DNA of 64,000 nucleotides, taken from positions 5,332,001 through 5,396,000 of the forward strand of contig NZ_CP082161.1 of assembly GCF_023101665.1 (NCBI RefSeq), in the 5' to 3' direction. Origin of the DNA: Bradyrhizobium sp. 195 (GTDB lineage Bacteria; Pseudomonadota; Alphaproteobacteria; Rhizobiales; Xanthobacteraceae). The notes under the pieces are model-generated. The model did not search any database, was not told the origin of the DNA, and saw only the letters and a list, made by a program, of their open reading frames with translations. Shown here piece by piece: positions 17,015-29,664 of the stretch; the stretch's first letter is position 1; every line of letters starts with the position of its first letter. Position numbers and translations under genes: made by a program.

Positions 17015-17035
17015 GCCCGGCCGTAAAGGCCGGGC
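17015..17035 (-). other. GC-rich hairpin between rpoB and rpoC
   Basis: GCCCGGCC (17015-17022) and GGCCGGGC (17028-17035) form a perfect 8-bp stem with a five-base loop a few bases after the rpoB stop. There is no U-tract. It is more likely an mRNA processing or stability element than a terminator. Confidence 0.55.
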
Positions 17036-17048
17036 ATGAACAGGTCGA

Positions 17049-21167
<4,119 letters not shown>

Positions 21168-21653
21168 CGTGGCCTCTCATTTTCGTCGCCCGCTCCGGGC
21201 GCGCCGTCCGGGACGCGGCTGCCACCGCTCCCCGGGTTGAATTTTTCGAACCCGTTTTGGGGACCGGAGACTCAGGTTCAGGCGAGAATGTCCTGAATCT
21301 GTTCTTCAGACCTTCAAAACGCAAAACGACGCGCGGGGCGCTGGTGCGCGCCCGCCCGTCACAACGATTGTCTTCACGGACTGCAAAAGCCCGAAATAGC
21401 CTGCTCTCCCAACGGCTTACAGGGAAATCCTGGCATCCCTGCCCACCGCGCTTTCGTGCTGCCGAACCGATATGGGGCGACAATAGTGCAGATTCGAGGG
21501 TGAAACCCGCAAATCCCCACACTTTTTCGTGTTCGGCCCGCGTCGGAACGTTCCGTCGCACGCCTTTTGCATCCGGCACACCCCTCATTGAGGGGCAAGC
21601 CAGGATCCCGGGCTTCGCTGACGCTCGCCCGGGATCCCGTCAGTAAGCGCTGC
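21168..21653. other. rplL-rpoB spacer (486 bases)
   Basis: No gene is supported here. It contains a large hairpin directly after the rplL stop (21603-21637). In E. coli the equivalent spacer holds a partial attenuator and an RNase III site. Something similar is plausible, but no known motif is shared. Confidence 0.6.
21603..21637 (-). other. Strong hairpin after rplL (attenuator candidate)
   Basis: GGATCCCGGGC (21603-21613) and its exact inverse GCCCGGGATCC (21627-21637) form an 11-bp stem with a 13-base loop, 17 bases beyond the rplL stop. There is no long U-tract, so it may only reduce read-through into rpoB. The stem also resembles dispersed palindromic repeats of rhizobial genomes. Confidence 0.6.
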
Positions 21654-22031
21654 TTACTTGAGCTCGACCTTCGCGCCAGCCTTCTCGAGCTGGGCCTTGA
21701 TCTTGTCGGCTTCGTCCTTGTTCACGCCTTCCTTGACAGGCTTCGGCGCGCCCTCGACGAGGTCCTTTGCTTCCTTCAGGCCCAGGCCGGTGATGGCGCG
21801 GACTTCCTTGATGACCTCGATCTTCTTGTCGCCGGCGCTGGCGAGAACGACCGTGAACTCGGTCTTCTCTTCCGCCGGAGCGGCGGCAGCGCCGCCACCA
21901 GCCGGACCGGCCACGGCGACAGCCGCGGCAGCCGAAACGCCCCACTTTTCTTCGAGGAGCTTCGCCAGTTCAGCAGCTTCGAGCACGGTGAGGCTCGAGA
22001 GGTCGTCAACGATCTTCTGCAAGTCAGCCAT
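21654..22031 (-). CDS. rplL: 50S ribosomal protein L7/L12
   Basis: L7/L12 (125 aa) forms the multi-copy flexible stalk that recruits translational GTPases. The N-terminal dimerisation domain ([20 protein letters not shown]) is followed by an Ala/Gly/Pro hinge near residues 38-55. The globular C-terminal domain carries the [18 protein letters not shown] factor-binding helix. It is 54 bases downstream of rplJ and normally produced in excess over it. Confidence 0.99.
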   Translation of the reverse strand: MADLQKIVDDLSSLTVLEAAELAKLLEEKWGVSAAAAVAVAGPAGGGAAAAPAEEKTEFTVVLASAGDKKIEVIKEVRAITGLGLKEAKDLVEGAPKPVKEGVNKDEADKIKAQLEKAGAKVELK

Positions 22032-22085
22032 TGTTCAGTTTCCTTACGTGTAAGTCTGGTTCGGGTTTGAGTTTTGCGAAGGGCG

Positions 22086-22604
22086 TCAGGCCGCTTCGCC
22101 CTTTGAGGCATGAGCCTGGATGACGCGCGCGAGCTTGCCCGCGGGCGCATTGGCGAGCTGAGCGATCTTGGTCGCCGGGGCCACAAGCAGGCCGACGATC
22201 TTGGCGCGCAGTTCATCAAGCGACGGCAGCGAGGCAAGCGCCTTCACGCTGTCGACATTCAGGACGGTCTTTCCCATCGAGCCGCCAATGATGACGAACT
22301 TTTCGTTCGCCTTGGCGAATTCGACGGCGACCTTTGGCGCCGCTACCGGATCGTTCGAAGTGGCGATCACGGTCGGTCCCTTCAGCATGGGGCCGATGGC
22401 AACGACGTCAGTGCCTTCAAGAGCAATTTTGGCGAGACGGTTCTTCGAGACCTTCACCGAGGCACCAGCCTGCTTCATCTGCATGCGCAGCTTCTGCATC
22501 TGGGCAACGGTCAGGCCGGAATATTGGGCAACGACCGCGACGCTCGTGGTCTTGAAGACCCCGTTGAGCTGTTCGACCGCTTCCTTTTTTGCCGCTCGTT
22601 CCAC
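22086..22604 (-). CDS. rplJ: 50S ribosomal protein L10
   Basis: L10 anchors the L7/L12 stalk on 23S rRNA. I chose the GTG at 22602-22604, giving (V/M)[13 protein letters not shown] and 172 residues, which matches the Bradyrhizobium L10 length I remember. A GGAAAGAG ribosome-binding site sits 6 bases before it. An ATG nine codons upstream (22631) has no good binding site. The C-terminal helices that carry L7/L12 dimers are present. L10 usually represses its own leader, and the 583-base upstream region could hold that element. Confidence 0.96.
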   Translation of the reverse strand: MERAAKKEAVEQLNGVFKTTSVAVVAQYSGLTVAQMQKLRMQMKQAGASVKVSKNRLAKIALEGTDVVAIGPMLKGPTVIATSNDPVAAPKVAVEFAKANEKFVIIGGSMGKTVLNVDSVKALASLPSLDELRAKIVGLLVAPATKIAQLANAPAGKLARVIQAHASKGEAA

Positions 22605-23187
22605 AGCAAGCTCTTTCCGGTTGGCGGCCATCGCGAAAGCGGGACCGCCGGGTTGCACCCATCGTCCCACCCAAAACCTGAACCTCCGGGCCAAAACCCA
22701 TCGGACACGCGCCGGGCGAGACGACGATTCAAAGCCTGCCCTCCGGGAGCCCCTGAAGGCCCACGGCGTGTCGAGGTCCGAACCAGACCCGTTTCGCGAG
22801 GCCAGCCCTTAAAGCTGGATGCGAAGTGAAATCCGGTCTTCACCCGTCTGTGCAGGCCATGCGATTAAGCCGTTGAGAATCGAAATTCCTCGCTGGCGCC
22901 TGCAGTCTTGGACAGGACAAGGTCAGCCGGCGAACCGCCCGACCTCTGCCCACATTCCGCCAACTGACGGGTTTTCCCTCCTTTTCGGGCAAATCCTCAC
23001 GGACGTCCTGAAAAGGATGACCTCCTGTCGTGTCGGGTTTTCTGAATGCGTGCACGAACGCGCCAGCCGAGGCCGGCACGTCCGGAGGCGGTTCTTTAAC
23101 CGCTCCGGGCGTGCTTGCCAAGAGCAAAATTCACACCAGTTCCAATCTGTTGCCGCGGGCGCTTGACCCGGGCCGATAAGGACCGAT
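22605..23187. other. rplJ leader and spacer (583 bases)
   Basis: No gene is supported. Given its place, it should contain the rplJL promoter and the L10 autoregulatory leader. A small stem (CCAGC/GCTGG near 22803-22819) and a weak leftward promoter-like pair (23094-23121) are the only signals I see. Confidence 0.5.
23094..23121 (-). promoter_or_regulatory. Weak candidate promoter for rplJL
   Basis: Read leftward, TTGGCA (complement of 23116-23121) and TTAAAG (complement of 23094-23099) are 16 bases apart. The -10 match is poor, so this is a low-confidence suggestion based partly on position. Confidence 0.3.
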
Positions 23188-24141
23188 TCAGGCCGATTTG
23201 ACCCCGTAAGGCAGCGGCCGGCCCGCGAAGAACGCGCTCAGGTTCGCCAGCACGCAGTTCTGCATCGCAACGTGCGATTCGAGGGTGTGGCCGCCGATAT
23301 GCGGGGCGAACACCACGTTCGGCAGCGCGGTCAGCGCGTCGGGCGCGTGCGGTTCCTTCTCGAACACGTCGAGGCCAGCGCCAGCGATGGTCTTGTCGGA
23401 GAGGGCCGCGACCAGGGCATTCTCGTCGATCACCGAGCCGCGGGAGATGTTGACGACGTAGCCGTCGGCGCCGAGGCGCTTCAGGATGCCGGCGTTGACG
23501 ACATGCTGGGTCTCGGTTCCCGCCCGGACCGCGACCATCAGCACGCTGCACCAATCGGCTAGCGCCTCCAAGGTCGGGAAATATTGATAGGGCAGATCGT
23601 ATTTGTTGCGGCTGAAATAGCCGACCTCGCTCTCGAAAGCGGCGCAGCGCACCGCGATCTTGCGGCCGATCGCGCCCATGCCGTAGACGCCGATGCGGCG
23701 GCCGGGCATGCCGGCCTGCGGGCGCATCATCGGCGACTGCTTCGAGGCGGCCCAGTCGCCGCTGCGGACATATTGGTCGGCGACCAGGATCCGGCGGGTC
23801 GTCGCCAGCATCAGGGTCATCGCGATATCGGCGACCGAAGCCGCATTGGCGCCCGGGCTGTGGCCGACCGCGATATTGCGGGTCGCTGCCGCCTCCAGGT
23901 CGACGCCGTCATAGCCGGTGCCGTAGCAGACGATGGCGCCGAGTTTTGGAAACAGATCCATCGCCTCCGCACCGAGCGGCGAGCCCCCCGCCGTTAGCAT
24001 CGCGCGGACGCCGCCGAGTTCGTCGGCCGAAAACACCTCCCCCGCGGGCTTGCCGCCGGCGTCGAGCAATTCGAACCGCTCCGCGAAACGCGCCATCATC
24101 GACTTGGGAAAGCGCGAATAGATCAGGACCTTGTCAGCCAT
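23188..24141 (-). CDS. D-isomer-specific 2-hydroxyacid dehydrogenase
   Basis: This 317-residue NAD(P)-dependent enzyme belongs to the formate/glycerate dehydrogenase family that reduces 2-keto acids (glyoxylate/hydroxypyruvate reductase-like). The start is the ATG giving MADKVLIYSRFP. The nucleotide-binding GVYGMGAIG motif lies near residue 150. The catalytic triad appears as Arg in NISRGSVID, Glu in EKEPH and His in FAPHIGGHT. It sits alone between the rplKA unit, closed by a hairpin terminator, and rplJL. Substrate cannot be assigned from sequence. Confidence 0.9.
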   Translation of the reverse strand: MADKVLIYSRFPKSMMARFAERFELLDAGGKPAGEVFSADELGGVRAMLTAGGSPLGAEAMDLFPKLGAIVCYGTGYDGVDLEAAATRNIAVGHSPGANAASVADIAMTLMLATTRRILVADQYVRSGDWAASKQSPMMRPQAGMPGRRIGVYGMGAIGRKIAVRCAAFESEVGYFSRNKYDLPYQYFPTLEALADWCSVLMVAVRAGTETQHVVNAGILKRLGADGYVVNISRGSVIDENALVAALSDKTIAGAGLDVFEKEPHAPDALTALPNVVFAPHIGGHTLESHVAMQNCVLANLSAFFAGRPLPYGVKSA

Positions 24142-24174
24142 TGTTCTTGTTTCCGGTGAAGCCTTCACAAACGA

Positions 24175-24210
24175 CGAGGGGCGGAATCGGTTGCCCAATT
24201 CCGCCCCTCG
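24175..24210 (-). terminator. Hairpin terminator after rplA
   Basis: A perfect 13-bp inverted repeat (CGAGGGGCGGAAT at 24175-24187 and its inverse at 24198-24210) with a 10-base loop lies 20 bases past the rplA stop. The downstream tail read leftward is only moderately U-rich, so termination may be partial. Confidence 0.7.
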
Positions 24211-24229
24211 CCTCATGCAATTTCCAGAC

Positions 24230-24922
24230 TTAGCCGAGGATGGTGCCCGGCTCGACCTTCACGCCCGGGCCCATCGTCGAGGACACCGCAACGCGCTGGA
24301 TGTAGGTGCCCTTGGAACCGGCCGGCTTCGCCTTCGAGACAGCATCGGCCAGAGCCTTGATGTTCTCGACCAGCTTCTCTTCGGAGAACGAGGCCTTGCC
24401 GACGCCGGCCTGCAGAATGCCGGCCTTCTCGACACGGAACTCGACCGAGCCGCCCTTGGCACCCTTCACCGCACCGGTGACGTCCATGGTGACGGTGCCG
24501 ATCTTCGGGTTCGGCATCAGGCCGCGCGGGCCGAGCACCTTACCGAGACGGCCGACCAGCGGCATCATGTCGGGGGTGGCGATGCAGCGGTCGAAATCGA
24601 TCGAGCCGTTCTGCACCTTCTCGACCAGGTCTTCGGCGCCGACGACGTCGGCACCTGCAGCCTTGGCCTCATCAGCCTTGGCGCCACGGGCGAACACGCC
24701 GACGCGGAGCGTACGGCCGGTGCCGTTCGGCAGGGTCACGACACCACGGACCATCTGGTCGGCGTGACGCGGATCGACGCCGAGATTGATCGCGACCTCG
24801 ATGGTCTCGTCGAACTTCGCCTTCGCGCGTTCCTTGACCATCTTGATGGCGTCCGCGAGCGGATAAAGCTTTTCGCGGTCAACACCTTCGCGGGCTTTGT
24901 TCAAACGCTTTCCGATTGCCAT
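24230..24922 (-). CDS. rplA: 50S ribosomal protein L1
   Basis: L1 (230 aa) builds the mobile L1 stalk at the ribosomal E site and commonly represses the L11 operon. The sequence has the characteristic [11 protein letters not shown] loop, the [21 protein letters not shown] domain and the [12 protein letters not shown]-terminus. It follows rplK after six bases and is co-transcribed with it. A hairpin terminator follows. Confidence 0.99.
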   Translation of the reverse strand: MAIGKRLNKAREGVDREKLYPLADAIKMVKERAKAKFDETIEVAINLGVDPRHADQMVRGVVTLPNGTGRTLRVGVFARGAKADEAKAAGADVVGAEDLVEKVQNGSIDFDRCIATPDMMPLVGRLGKVLGPRGLMPNPKIGTVTMDVTGAVKGAKGGSVEFRVEKAGILQAGVGKASFSEEKLVENIKALADAVSKAKPAGSKGTYIQRVAVSSTMGPGVKVEPGTILG

Positions 24923-24928
24923 GACCGC

Positions 24929-25357
24929 TTACCCCGCCACTTCCAGACCCATCGAACGGGCAGAGCCCTCGACCATCTTCATGGCCGATTCGATCGAGTC
25001 GCAATTCAGATCCTTCATCTTCTTCTCGGCGATCTCGCGCACCTGCGCCTTGGTCACCTTGCCGGCCTTGTCGCGGCCCGGCGCCTTCGAGCCTGACTGG
25101 ATCTTGGCGGCCTGCTTGAGGAAGAACGACATCGGGGGCGTCTTCATCTCGAACGTGAACGAACGATCGGCGTAGATCGTGATCACGACGGGAATCGGGG
25201 TGTTCTTCTCTTCCTTCTGGGTCTGGGCGTTGAATGCCTTGCAGAACTCCATAATGTTGAGACCGCGCTGACCGAGCGCGGGACCGATCGGGGGCGAAGG
25301 ATTCGCCGCACCGGCCGGGACCTGAAGCTTCAGGTATCCGGTCACTTTCTTTGCCAT
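24929..25357 (-). CDS. rplK: 50S ribosomal protein L11
   Basis: L11 (142 aa) forms the GTPase-associated centre and is needed for RelA activation. The proline-rich N-terminus [20 protein letters not shown] and the C-terminal rRNA-binding domain ending near [11 protein letters not shown] are typical. It is the first ribosomal gene after nusG, from which it is separated by 140 bases containing a degenerate hairpin. Confidence 0.99.
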   Translation of the reverse strand: MAKKVTGYLKLQVPAGAANPSPPIGPALGQRGLNIMEFCKAFNAQTQKEEKNTPIPVVITIYADRSFTFEMKTPPMSFFLKQAAKIQSGSKAPGRDKAGKVTKAQVREIAEKKMKDLNCDSIESAMKMVEGSARSMGLEVAG

Positions 25358-25450
25358 GTATCACTCCTGTTGTGCCGGCATGTCGCCGGCGGTTTCAGGT
25401 TCGTGGTCGGGATCAACAGGCGGCTGGCAACCGCCCTCGTCCTCCCACGG

Positions 25451-25496
25451 CCTCTCTTCTCCCTCGCCCCGCTCTGCGAGGAGAGGTAGACAAACG
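25451..25496. repeat. Degenerate hairpin between nusG and rplK
   Basis: CCTCTC at 25451 and CCTCGC shortly after pair with GCGAG and GAGAGG at about 25486-25496, leaving a bulge on one side. It resembles the CCTCTCC...GGAGAGG intergenic palindromes I remember from Bradyrhizobium. It ends next to the nusG stop and could modulate read-through into rplK. Confidence 0.4.
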
Positions 25497-25497
25497 G

Positions 25498-26052
25498 TCA
25501 GACCTTCTCGACCTGACCGAATTCCAGTTCGACCGGCGTGGCGCGGCCGAAGATTGACACTGCGACCTTCACGCGCGAGCGCGCCTCGTCGATTTCCTCG
25601 ACGACACCCGAGAACGAAGCGAACGGGCCGTCGGCCACGCGCACGTTCTCGCCAATCTCGAACGACACCGACGCCTTCGGCCGTTCCACGCCCTCCTGCA
25701 CCTGGTGCAGGATGCGCATGGCTTCGGCTTCCGAGATCGGCATCGGCTTGTTTTCGGCGCCGAGGAAGCCCGTAACCTTCGGCGTGTTCTTGATCAGATG
25801 AAACGCCTCGTCGGTCAGCTTCATCTTCACCAGCACGTAGCCCGGGAAGAACTTGCGTTCGGCGTCGATCTTGCGGCCGCGGCGCACTTCCGTGACCTTC
25901 TCGGTCGGAACCAGCACCAGCTCGAACAGCTCCTCGAGCCCGCGCTGCTTGGCCTGCTCGCGGATCGATTCGGCGACCTTCTTCTCGAAGTTCGAATAGG
26001 CGTGGACGATGTACCAGCGCTTGTCAGACAGTTGAGCGGTTGCTGTTGCCAT
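25498..26052 (-). CDS. nusG: Transcription termination/antitermination factor NusG
   Basis: NusG (184 aa) binds RNA polymerase and couples it to Rho or ribosomal S10. The start is the ATG giving MATATAQLSDKRWYIVHAYS. Further upstream codons belong to the secE region in another frame. The NGN domain carries the conserved FFPGYVLVKM segment, and the KOW domain has the VRVADGPFASFSGVVEEID motif. The ATG shares one base with the secE stop (TGATG), implying translational coupling. Confidence 0.98.
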   Translation of the reverse strand: MATATAQLSDKRWYIVHAYSNFEKKVAESIREQAKQRGLEELFELVLVPTEKVTEVRRGRKIDAERKFFPGYVLVKMKLTDEAFHLIKNTPKVTGFLGAENKPMPISEAEAMRILHQVQEGVERPKASVSFEIGENVRVADGPFASFSGVVEEIDEARSRVKVAVSIFGRATPVELEFGQVEKV

Positions 26053-26243
26053 CAGTGAATGCCCAGAAGGAAGGTGATGAGGACCCGGATGATCTGGTCG
26101 GCGGCGAAGAAGAAGATCGAGGCCACGGCGACCATGACGAACACCATGATGGTGGTGATCGTGGTCTCGCGGCGGGTTGGCCAGGTGACCTTGGCCGTCT
26201 CCGAGCGTACTTCCTGCAAGAACTTGAACGGGCTGACTGCCAT
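26052..26243 (-). CDS. secE: Preprotein translocase subunit SecE
   Basis: This is the short, single-helix type of SecE (63 aa) that clamps SecY in the inner membrane. The amphipathic segment FKFLQEVRSETAKVTWPTRR contains the conserved WP dipeptide, and one hydrophobic helix covers about residues 32-60. The ATG at 26243 is chosen over a TTG five codons upstream (26258). It is the first gene of the secE-nusG-rplKA unit, with its own promoter about 170 bases upstream. Confidence 0.96.
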   Translation of the reverse strand: MAVSPFKFLQEVRSETAKVTWPTRRETTITTIMVFVMVAVASIFFFAADQIIRVLITFLLGIH

Positions 26244-26612
26244 CGTTTTGATGTCCAACGTCCGTCGACAGACGCGAATGAATTTCAGGGATCCGAACAG
26301 CCGCCGTTGGCCCAGCCCTCTGTCTCGAAGGATGAGCCGGAAACCGGGCTCGGTTGTTCGGGGATTTCAAAGCCGCGCCGGAGATCCGCGTCTAACGGGC
26401 CGGCTGCGAGTGCGGGGTATCTACTGCGGATGGGACCAAAGGTCAAGATATAGGGGACTCGCCTCGACGAGCCGCCCTTCCCGGGCGTTGGAGCAGAGCC
26501 CAGACGAATCAAGAACTTATCTGCCCCACCCTCGCAACGCCTGACCGCAGCTTCCGGCCGGTTCCTCAGAACGCCCCAATGGAGCGCTCGCCTCTTCGGC
26601 GCCCTCGCGCGG
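26244..26612. other. secE upstream region / left boundary of the sugar island
   Basis: No gene lies in these 369 bases. A good leftward promoter for secE is at 26418-26446. I searched for a copy of the tRNA-Trp 3' end (present at 54681-54700), which would mark site-specific integration, and saw none. Confidence 0.65.
26418..26446 (-). promoter_or_regulatory. Promoter of secE-nusG-rplKA
   Basis: Read leftward, TTGACC (complement of 26441-26446, preceded by C) and TAGATA (complement of 26418-26423) are exactly 17 bases apart. This fits the housekeeping consensus well. The transcript would have a leader of about 165 bases before secE. Confidence 0.75.
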
Positions 26613-27881
26613 TCAGTCGGCCCGGTCGACCATCGAAGTGCCCGGCAGCGGCACCACGAACTTTCCGCCTTCGGCGAAATAGCGGGCGTGCTTGGCCCGG
26701 ATCGGGTCGACATAACGCCAGGCGAAAACGACGACGAATGCCGGCTTGCGCTCGTAAAGGGCGGCGGGCGGCAGGATCGGGATGTCATAACCCGGGCCGG
26801 CCATCACGTTCCCCTTGTTGGGGTCGTCGTCCACCAGGAAGTCGATCTTGTTCTCAAGGCCGAACTGCGGCAGCAGGGTCGTGGTGCCGACCGAGACGCC
26901 GTAGCCGGCAACGAGCTGCCCGCGCGCATGGGCGGCATCAGCCATCGCGACCAACTCGTCGCGGATGGCGGCGATCCGCTTCACGTAGGGCGCATAATAG
27001 GCTGGCTGATCGACGCCGAGCCGTTCTTCCTCGGCAACGAAGCGCGCGACCTCGGCCGACGGTTTCTTGGCGCCACCGGAACGCTGCACGGTCACGCGGA
27101 TCGAGCCCCCCTTGGTCCAGATGTGCTGGACGTCGATCAGCTCCATGCCGAGCCGGGCAAAGAAACGGATCAGCGGCTTGATGTTAAAATACGACAGATG
27201 CTCGTGATAGACGGTGTCGAGCAGGTTCTTCTCGGTGACGTCGACGCCGTATTGCGTTTCGAAGACGAACAACCCGTCCGGCGCCAGCACGTCGCGAACC
27301 CCGATCACCAGCGGATCGAGATTGTCGACATTGGCGATCATGTTGTTGGCGATCACGACGCTCGCCGCACCGTGGCTCTGCAGGATGCGGTGACCGATGG
27401 CATCGGTGAAGAAATCGCCGATGGTCTCGATCCCCGCCTCCGTCGCGCGCCGCGCGATGTCGACCGCGGGATCGACACCCAGCACCCGCATACCGCGCTC
27501 TTTGAAGTAGCCGAGCAGCGATCCGTCGTTGCTGCCGAGCTCGACGACCAGCGAGCCCGGCGCGATGGCAAAGCGGCTGACGACGTCGTTGGCATAGCCA
27601 GCAAAATGCTCGCGCAGGCCGAGCGAGAGCGAGGTGGTGTAGACGTAGTTGCGGTACTGGATCTCGGGATTGCCGACATGGAGGATCTGCAGATGACCGC
27701 AATCCCGGCACAGGTGCAGCGCCATCGGCACCGCGGCCCGGAACACGGGATCGTCGACGCTGGCGTCCGGGACCTGGAAGTTCGGCGTGCCGATGGGCAT
27801 ACCTGCCATCGGGACGACCAGCTCTTGCTTGTCCGAATGACAGAGGCGGCAGGTATGACGGACGTAGAACAGATTTTTCAT
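26613..27881 (-). CDS. Zinc-binding class I C-methyltransferase (sugar type)
   Basis: This 422-residue protein has the three-part architecture of sugar C-methyltransferases such as TylC3/NovU. An N-terminal zinc-binding module (CRLC near residue 11 and CRDCGH near 58) comes first. A SAM domain follows with VVELGSNDGSLLGYF near residue 113, then a C-terminal domain with GYGVSVGTTTLLPQFG and FLVDDDPNKG. It probably methylates a carbon of a keto-deoxy nucleotide sugar. It is the last gene of a leftward group with the flippase-like and SIS genes, and has a paralogue at 47361-48578. Confidence 0.85.
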   Translation of the reverse strand: MKNLFYVRHTCRLCHSDKQELVVPMAGMPIGTPNFQVPDASVDDPVFRAAVPMALHLCRDCGHLQILHVGNPEIQYRNYVYTTSLSLGLREHFAGYANDVVSRFAIAPGSLVVELGSNDGSLLGYFKERGMRVLGVDPAVDIARRATEAGIETIGDFFTDAIGHRILQSHGAASVVIANNMIANVDNLDPLVIGVRDVLAPDGLFVFETQYGVDVTEKNLLDTVYHEHLSYFNIKPLIRFFARLGMELIDVQHIWTKGGSIRVTVQRSGGAKKPSAEVARFVAEEERLGVDQPAYYAPYVKRIAAIRDELVAMADAAHARGQLVAGYGVSVGTTTLLPQFGLENKIDFLVDDDPNKGNVMAGPGYDIPILPPAALYERKPAFVVVFAWRYVDPIRAKHARYFAEGGKFVVPLPGTSMVDRAD

Positions 27882-27966
27882 CGTGGAACCGAAAAATGAG
27901 ATGCGCGGGCGGGTGAGGCAATCCCACCCTGTGAAAACCAGACCTGCAGCAACGAGCTGAAACGGG

Positions 27967-28986
27967 TCATGGGTGGCTCGAGACTTCCTTGCCCAGCCCG
28001 TCGTAGCTGGGAGCTTCCTCCGCCGCCTTGGCGGCCTTGTCCGCGGAATACGAGCCGCGCTCCGGACTTGCCAGCCAGATCCCGCCGCCGACGAGCCCGA
28101 TGATTACGCTGATGGCGCCCAGCAGGAGCGACACCGACAGCGCTTCCTCGGAAGGCACGCCCGCCAGACCGAGGCAGGCGACCATCGCCCCCTCACGAAC
28201 GCCCCAGCCGCTGATCGAGATCGGGACGGCCGTCAACAGCACCACCGGCGGAATCAGGACGACGGCGTCCAGCACCGAGAGCTGCGCTCCGACACCACGC
28301 GCCAAGGCGTAGCAGGCCGCAGCGGTCACGAGATGGATGAGGAGCGCCGATCCGAACAGCAAAGCGCGGCGCTCGGACTGCAGGAGAAGAAACCTGACAA
28401 GCGTTCCGAACCGGACGAAGCTTGCGATCGCCGGATGCGCAATGAGGCGCCTGGGCAGACGGTCGAGCGTCAACAGGACCACGGTGCCGGCAACGCCTGC
28501 CAGCGTCAGCCCGCCGATGGCCAGGATCGCGGCCTGATTGGACACGCGCGATAGCAGCAACGGCAATCCGGCCACCATCAGCACGATCAGCCCGATCAAT
28601 GCCGTGAAACGGTCGGCCGCAACGCCCTTGACCGCCTCCGGCCACTGCACGCCGCGCTGGCGCAGCAGCCACATCCGCACCGCGTCCCCGCCGACCGACG
28701 ACGGCAACACCTGATTGAACCAGAGGCTGATCATGAGGATCCGCCAGCCCGCGAGCCAGTCCAGCGACACACCGAGGGCGCGCATGATCAGCTCCCACCG
28801 GCCGTTGAGCACGAAGGTCTGGAAGAAGATCAGCGCCAGCGCGAGGACGAACAGGAAAGGATCGACCGAGACGAGATGGCTGCGCAACCGTTGCAGGTCG
28901 AGACCGCGCGCGATGTAGACCAGCACGGCGATCGACAGCAGCAGCTTTACCGAAAACAGGGCCGCCTGTTTGAACCGCGACTGCAT
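27967..28986 (-). CDS. YbhN/AglD-type membrane protein (flippase-like), copy 1
   Basis: This 339-aa integral membrane protein has about eight hydrophobic segments and the family hallmarks of the lysylphosphatidylglycerol-synthase TM / UPF0104 group. These are FNQVLPSSVGGDAVRMWLLR near residue 90 and ISGWGVREGAMVACLGLAG near residue 255. Family members are proposed to flip or position lipid-linked substrates, but the biochemical role is not settled. It is 12 bases downstream of the SIS gene, in the same leftward unit. It is clearly related to the copy at 41610-42587. Confidence 0.85.
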   Translation of the reverse strand: MQSRFKQAALFSVKLLLSIAVLVYIARGLDLQRLRSHLVSVDPFLFVLALALIFFQTFVLNGRWELIMRALGVSLDWLAGWRILMISLWFNQVLPSSVGGDAVRMWLLRQRGVQWPEAVKGVAADRFTALIGLIVLMVAGLPLLLSRVSNQAAILAIGGLTLAGVAGTVVLLTLDRLPRRLIAHPAIASFVRFGTLVRFLLLQSERRALLFGSALLIHLVTAAACYALARGVGAQLSVLDAVVLIPPVVLLTAVPISISGWGVREGAMVACLGLAGVPSEEALSVSLLLGAISVIIGLVGGGIWLASPERGSYSADKAAKAAEEAPSYDGLGKEVSSHP

Positions 28987-28998
28987 CGGGTGCCCGCC

Positions 28999-29610
28999 TC
29001 AGGATGCCGGATATTCCGCGCGACCGATGACGAGGTCGATCGCGGCCATCATCCAGAACTGGTGCGTGGTCTCGACAATGTTGTAGCTGCGGCTGTCGAC
29101 CCAGAAATTGACGTCGCCGAGATTGCGCAGCGGATTGTCCACATTCATGCCCGACAGCCCGATCACGTCGAGCTTCATTGTCCGCGCTTGCGCAACCGCA
29201 TTGAGGATGTTCTTCGAGCGTCCCGACGAACTGATCGCGACGAGACAGTCGCCGGCACGTGCATTCAGCCGCACGGCGTGCGCGATCCAATCCTCGAACC
29301 CGTAGTCGTTGGCAAGGCACGACATCATGCTCGCGTCGCTGAAGCAGAGCGCAGGCACCGATGCGTTCTTCGCAAGATCAATCGCCAGATGCGAGGCGAT
29401 GCCGGCCGAGCCGCCATTGCCGATGAAGATGACGCGGCCGCCCTGCTCGCGCGTGCGCAACCAGATTGTGCGGGTGGCGGAGATCCCGGCAAAAACGCCG
29501 TCGTCAATCGCCGTCGCGCGATGGAGGCGCCCCACATAATCGTCGAGGAAAGCCTTGTGATCGGGATCGACGGACTCGACAGGCATGGGCTGGCGGCTCG
29601 GCTGCAACAT
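28999..29610 (-). CDS. SIS-domain sugar isomerase, GmhA-like
   Basis: This 203-aa SIS-domain protein resembles D-sedoheptulose 7-phosphate isomerase (GmhA). The phosphosugar-binding loop FIGNGGSAGIASHLAIDLAK is near residue 60. The second loop is AISSSGRSKNILNAV near 125, and a C-terminal HQFWMMAAIDLV helix follows. GmhA makes D-glycero-D-manno-heptose 7-phosphate, the first step to ADP- or GDP-heptose. The neighbouring fused nucleotidyltransferase/PfkB kinase would provide the next steps. The ATG at 29610 is preceded by AGGG at a proper distance. It heads the leftward arm of the island. Confidence 0.85.
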   Translation of the reverse strand: MLQPSRQPMPVESVDPDHKAFLDDYVGRLHRATAIDDGVFAGISATRTIWLRTREQGGRVIFIGNGGSAGIASHLAIDLAKNASVPALCFSDASMMSCLANDYGFEDWIAHAVRLNARAGDCLVAISSSGRSKNILNAVAQARTMKLDVIGLSGMNVDNPLRNLGDVNFWVDSRSYNIVETTHQFWMMAAIDLVIGRAEYPAS

Positions 29611-29639
29611 GACGCCCTGATACCGGCTATTACTAGGGA

Positions 29640-29664
29640 TTGCAAAGGTATAATGCTTGCAAAG
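29640..29664. promoter_or_regulatory. Direct repeats flanking a TATAAT box in the divergent island promoter
   Basis: TTGCAAAG occurs at 29640-29647 and again at 29657-29664, 17 bases apart. A perfect TATAAT lies between them at 29649-29654. The 141-base gap separates the leftward SIS gene from the rightward epimerase, so it must hold promoters for both arms. I cannot find a good -35 box for either direction, which suggests activator dependence. Confidence 0.45.

Noticed and set aside
26259..26612. Attachment-site copy of the tRNA-Trp 3' end at the far island boundary
   Set aside because: I searched for the last ~20 bases of the tRNA (present at 54681-54700) and saw no match. Site-specific integration is therefore not shown.
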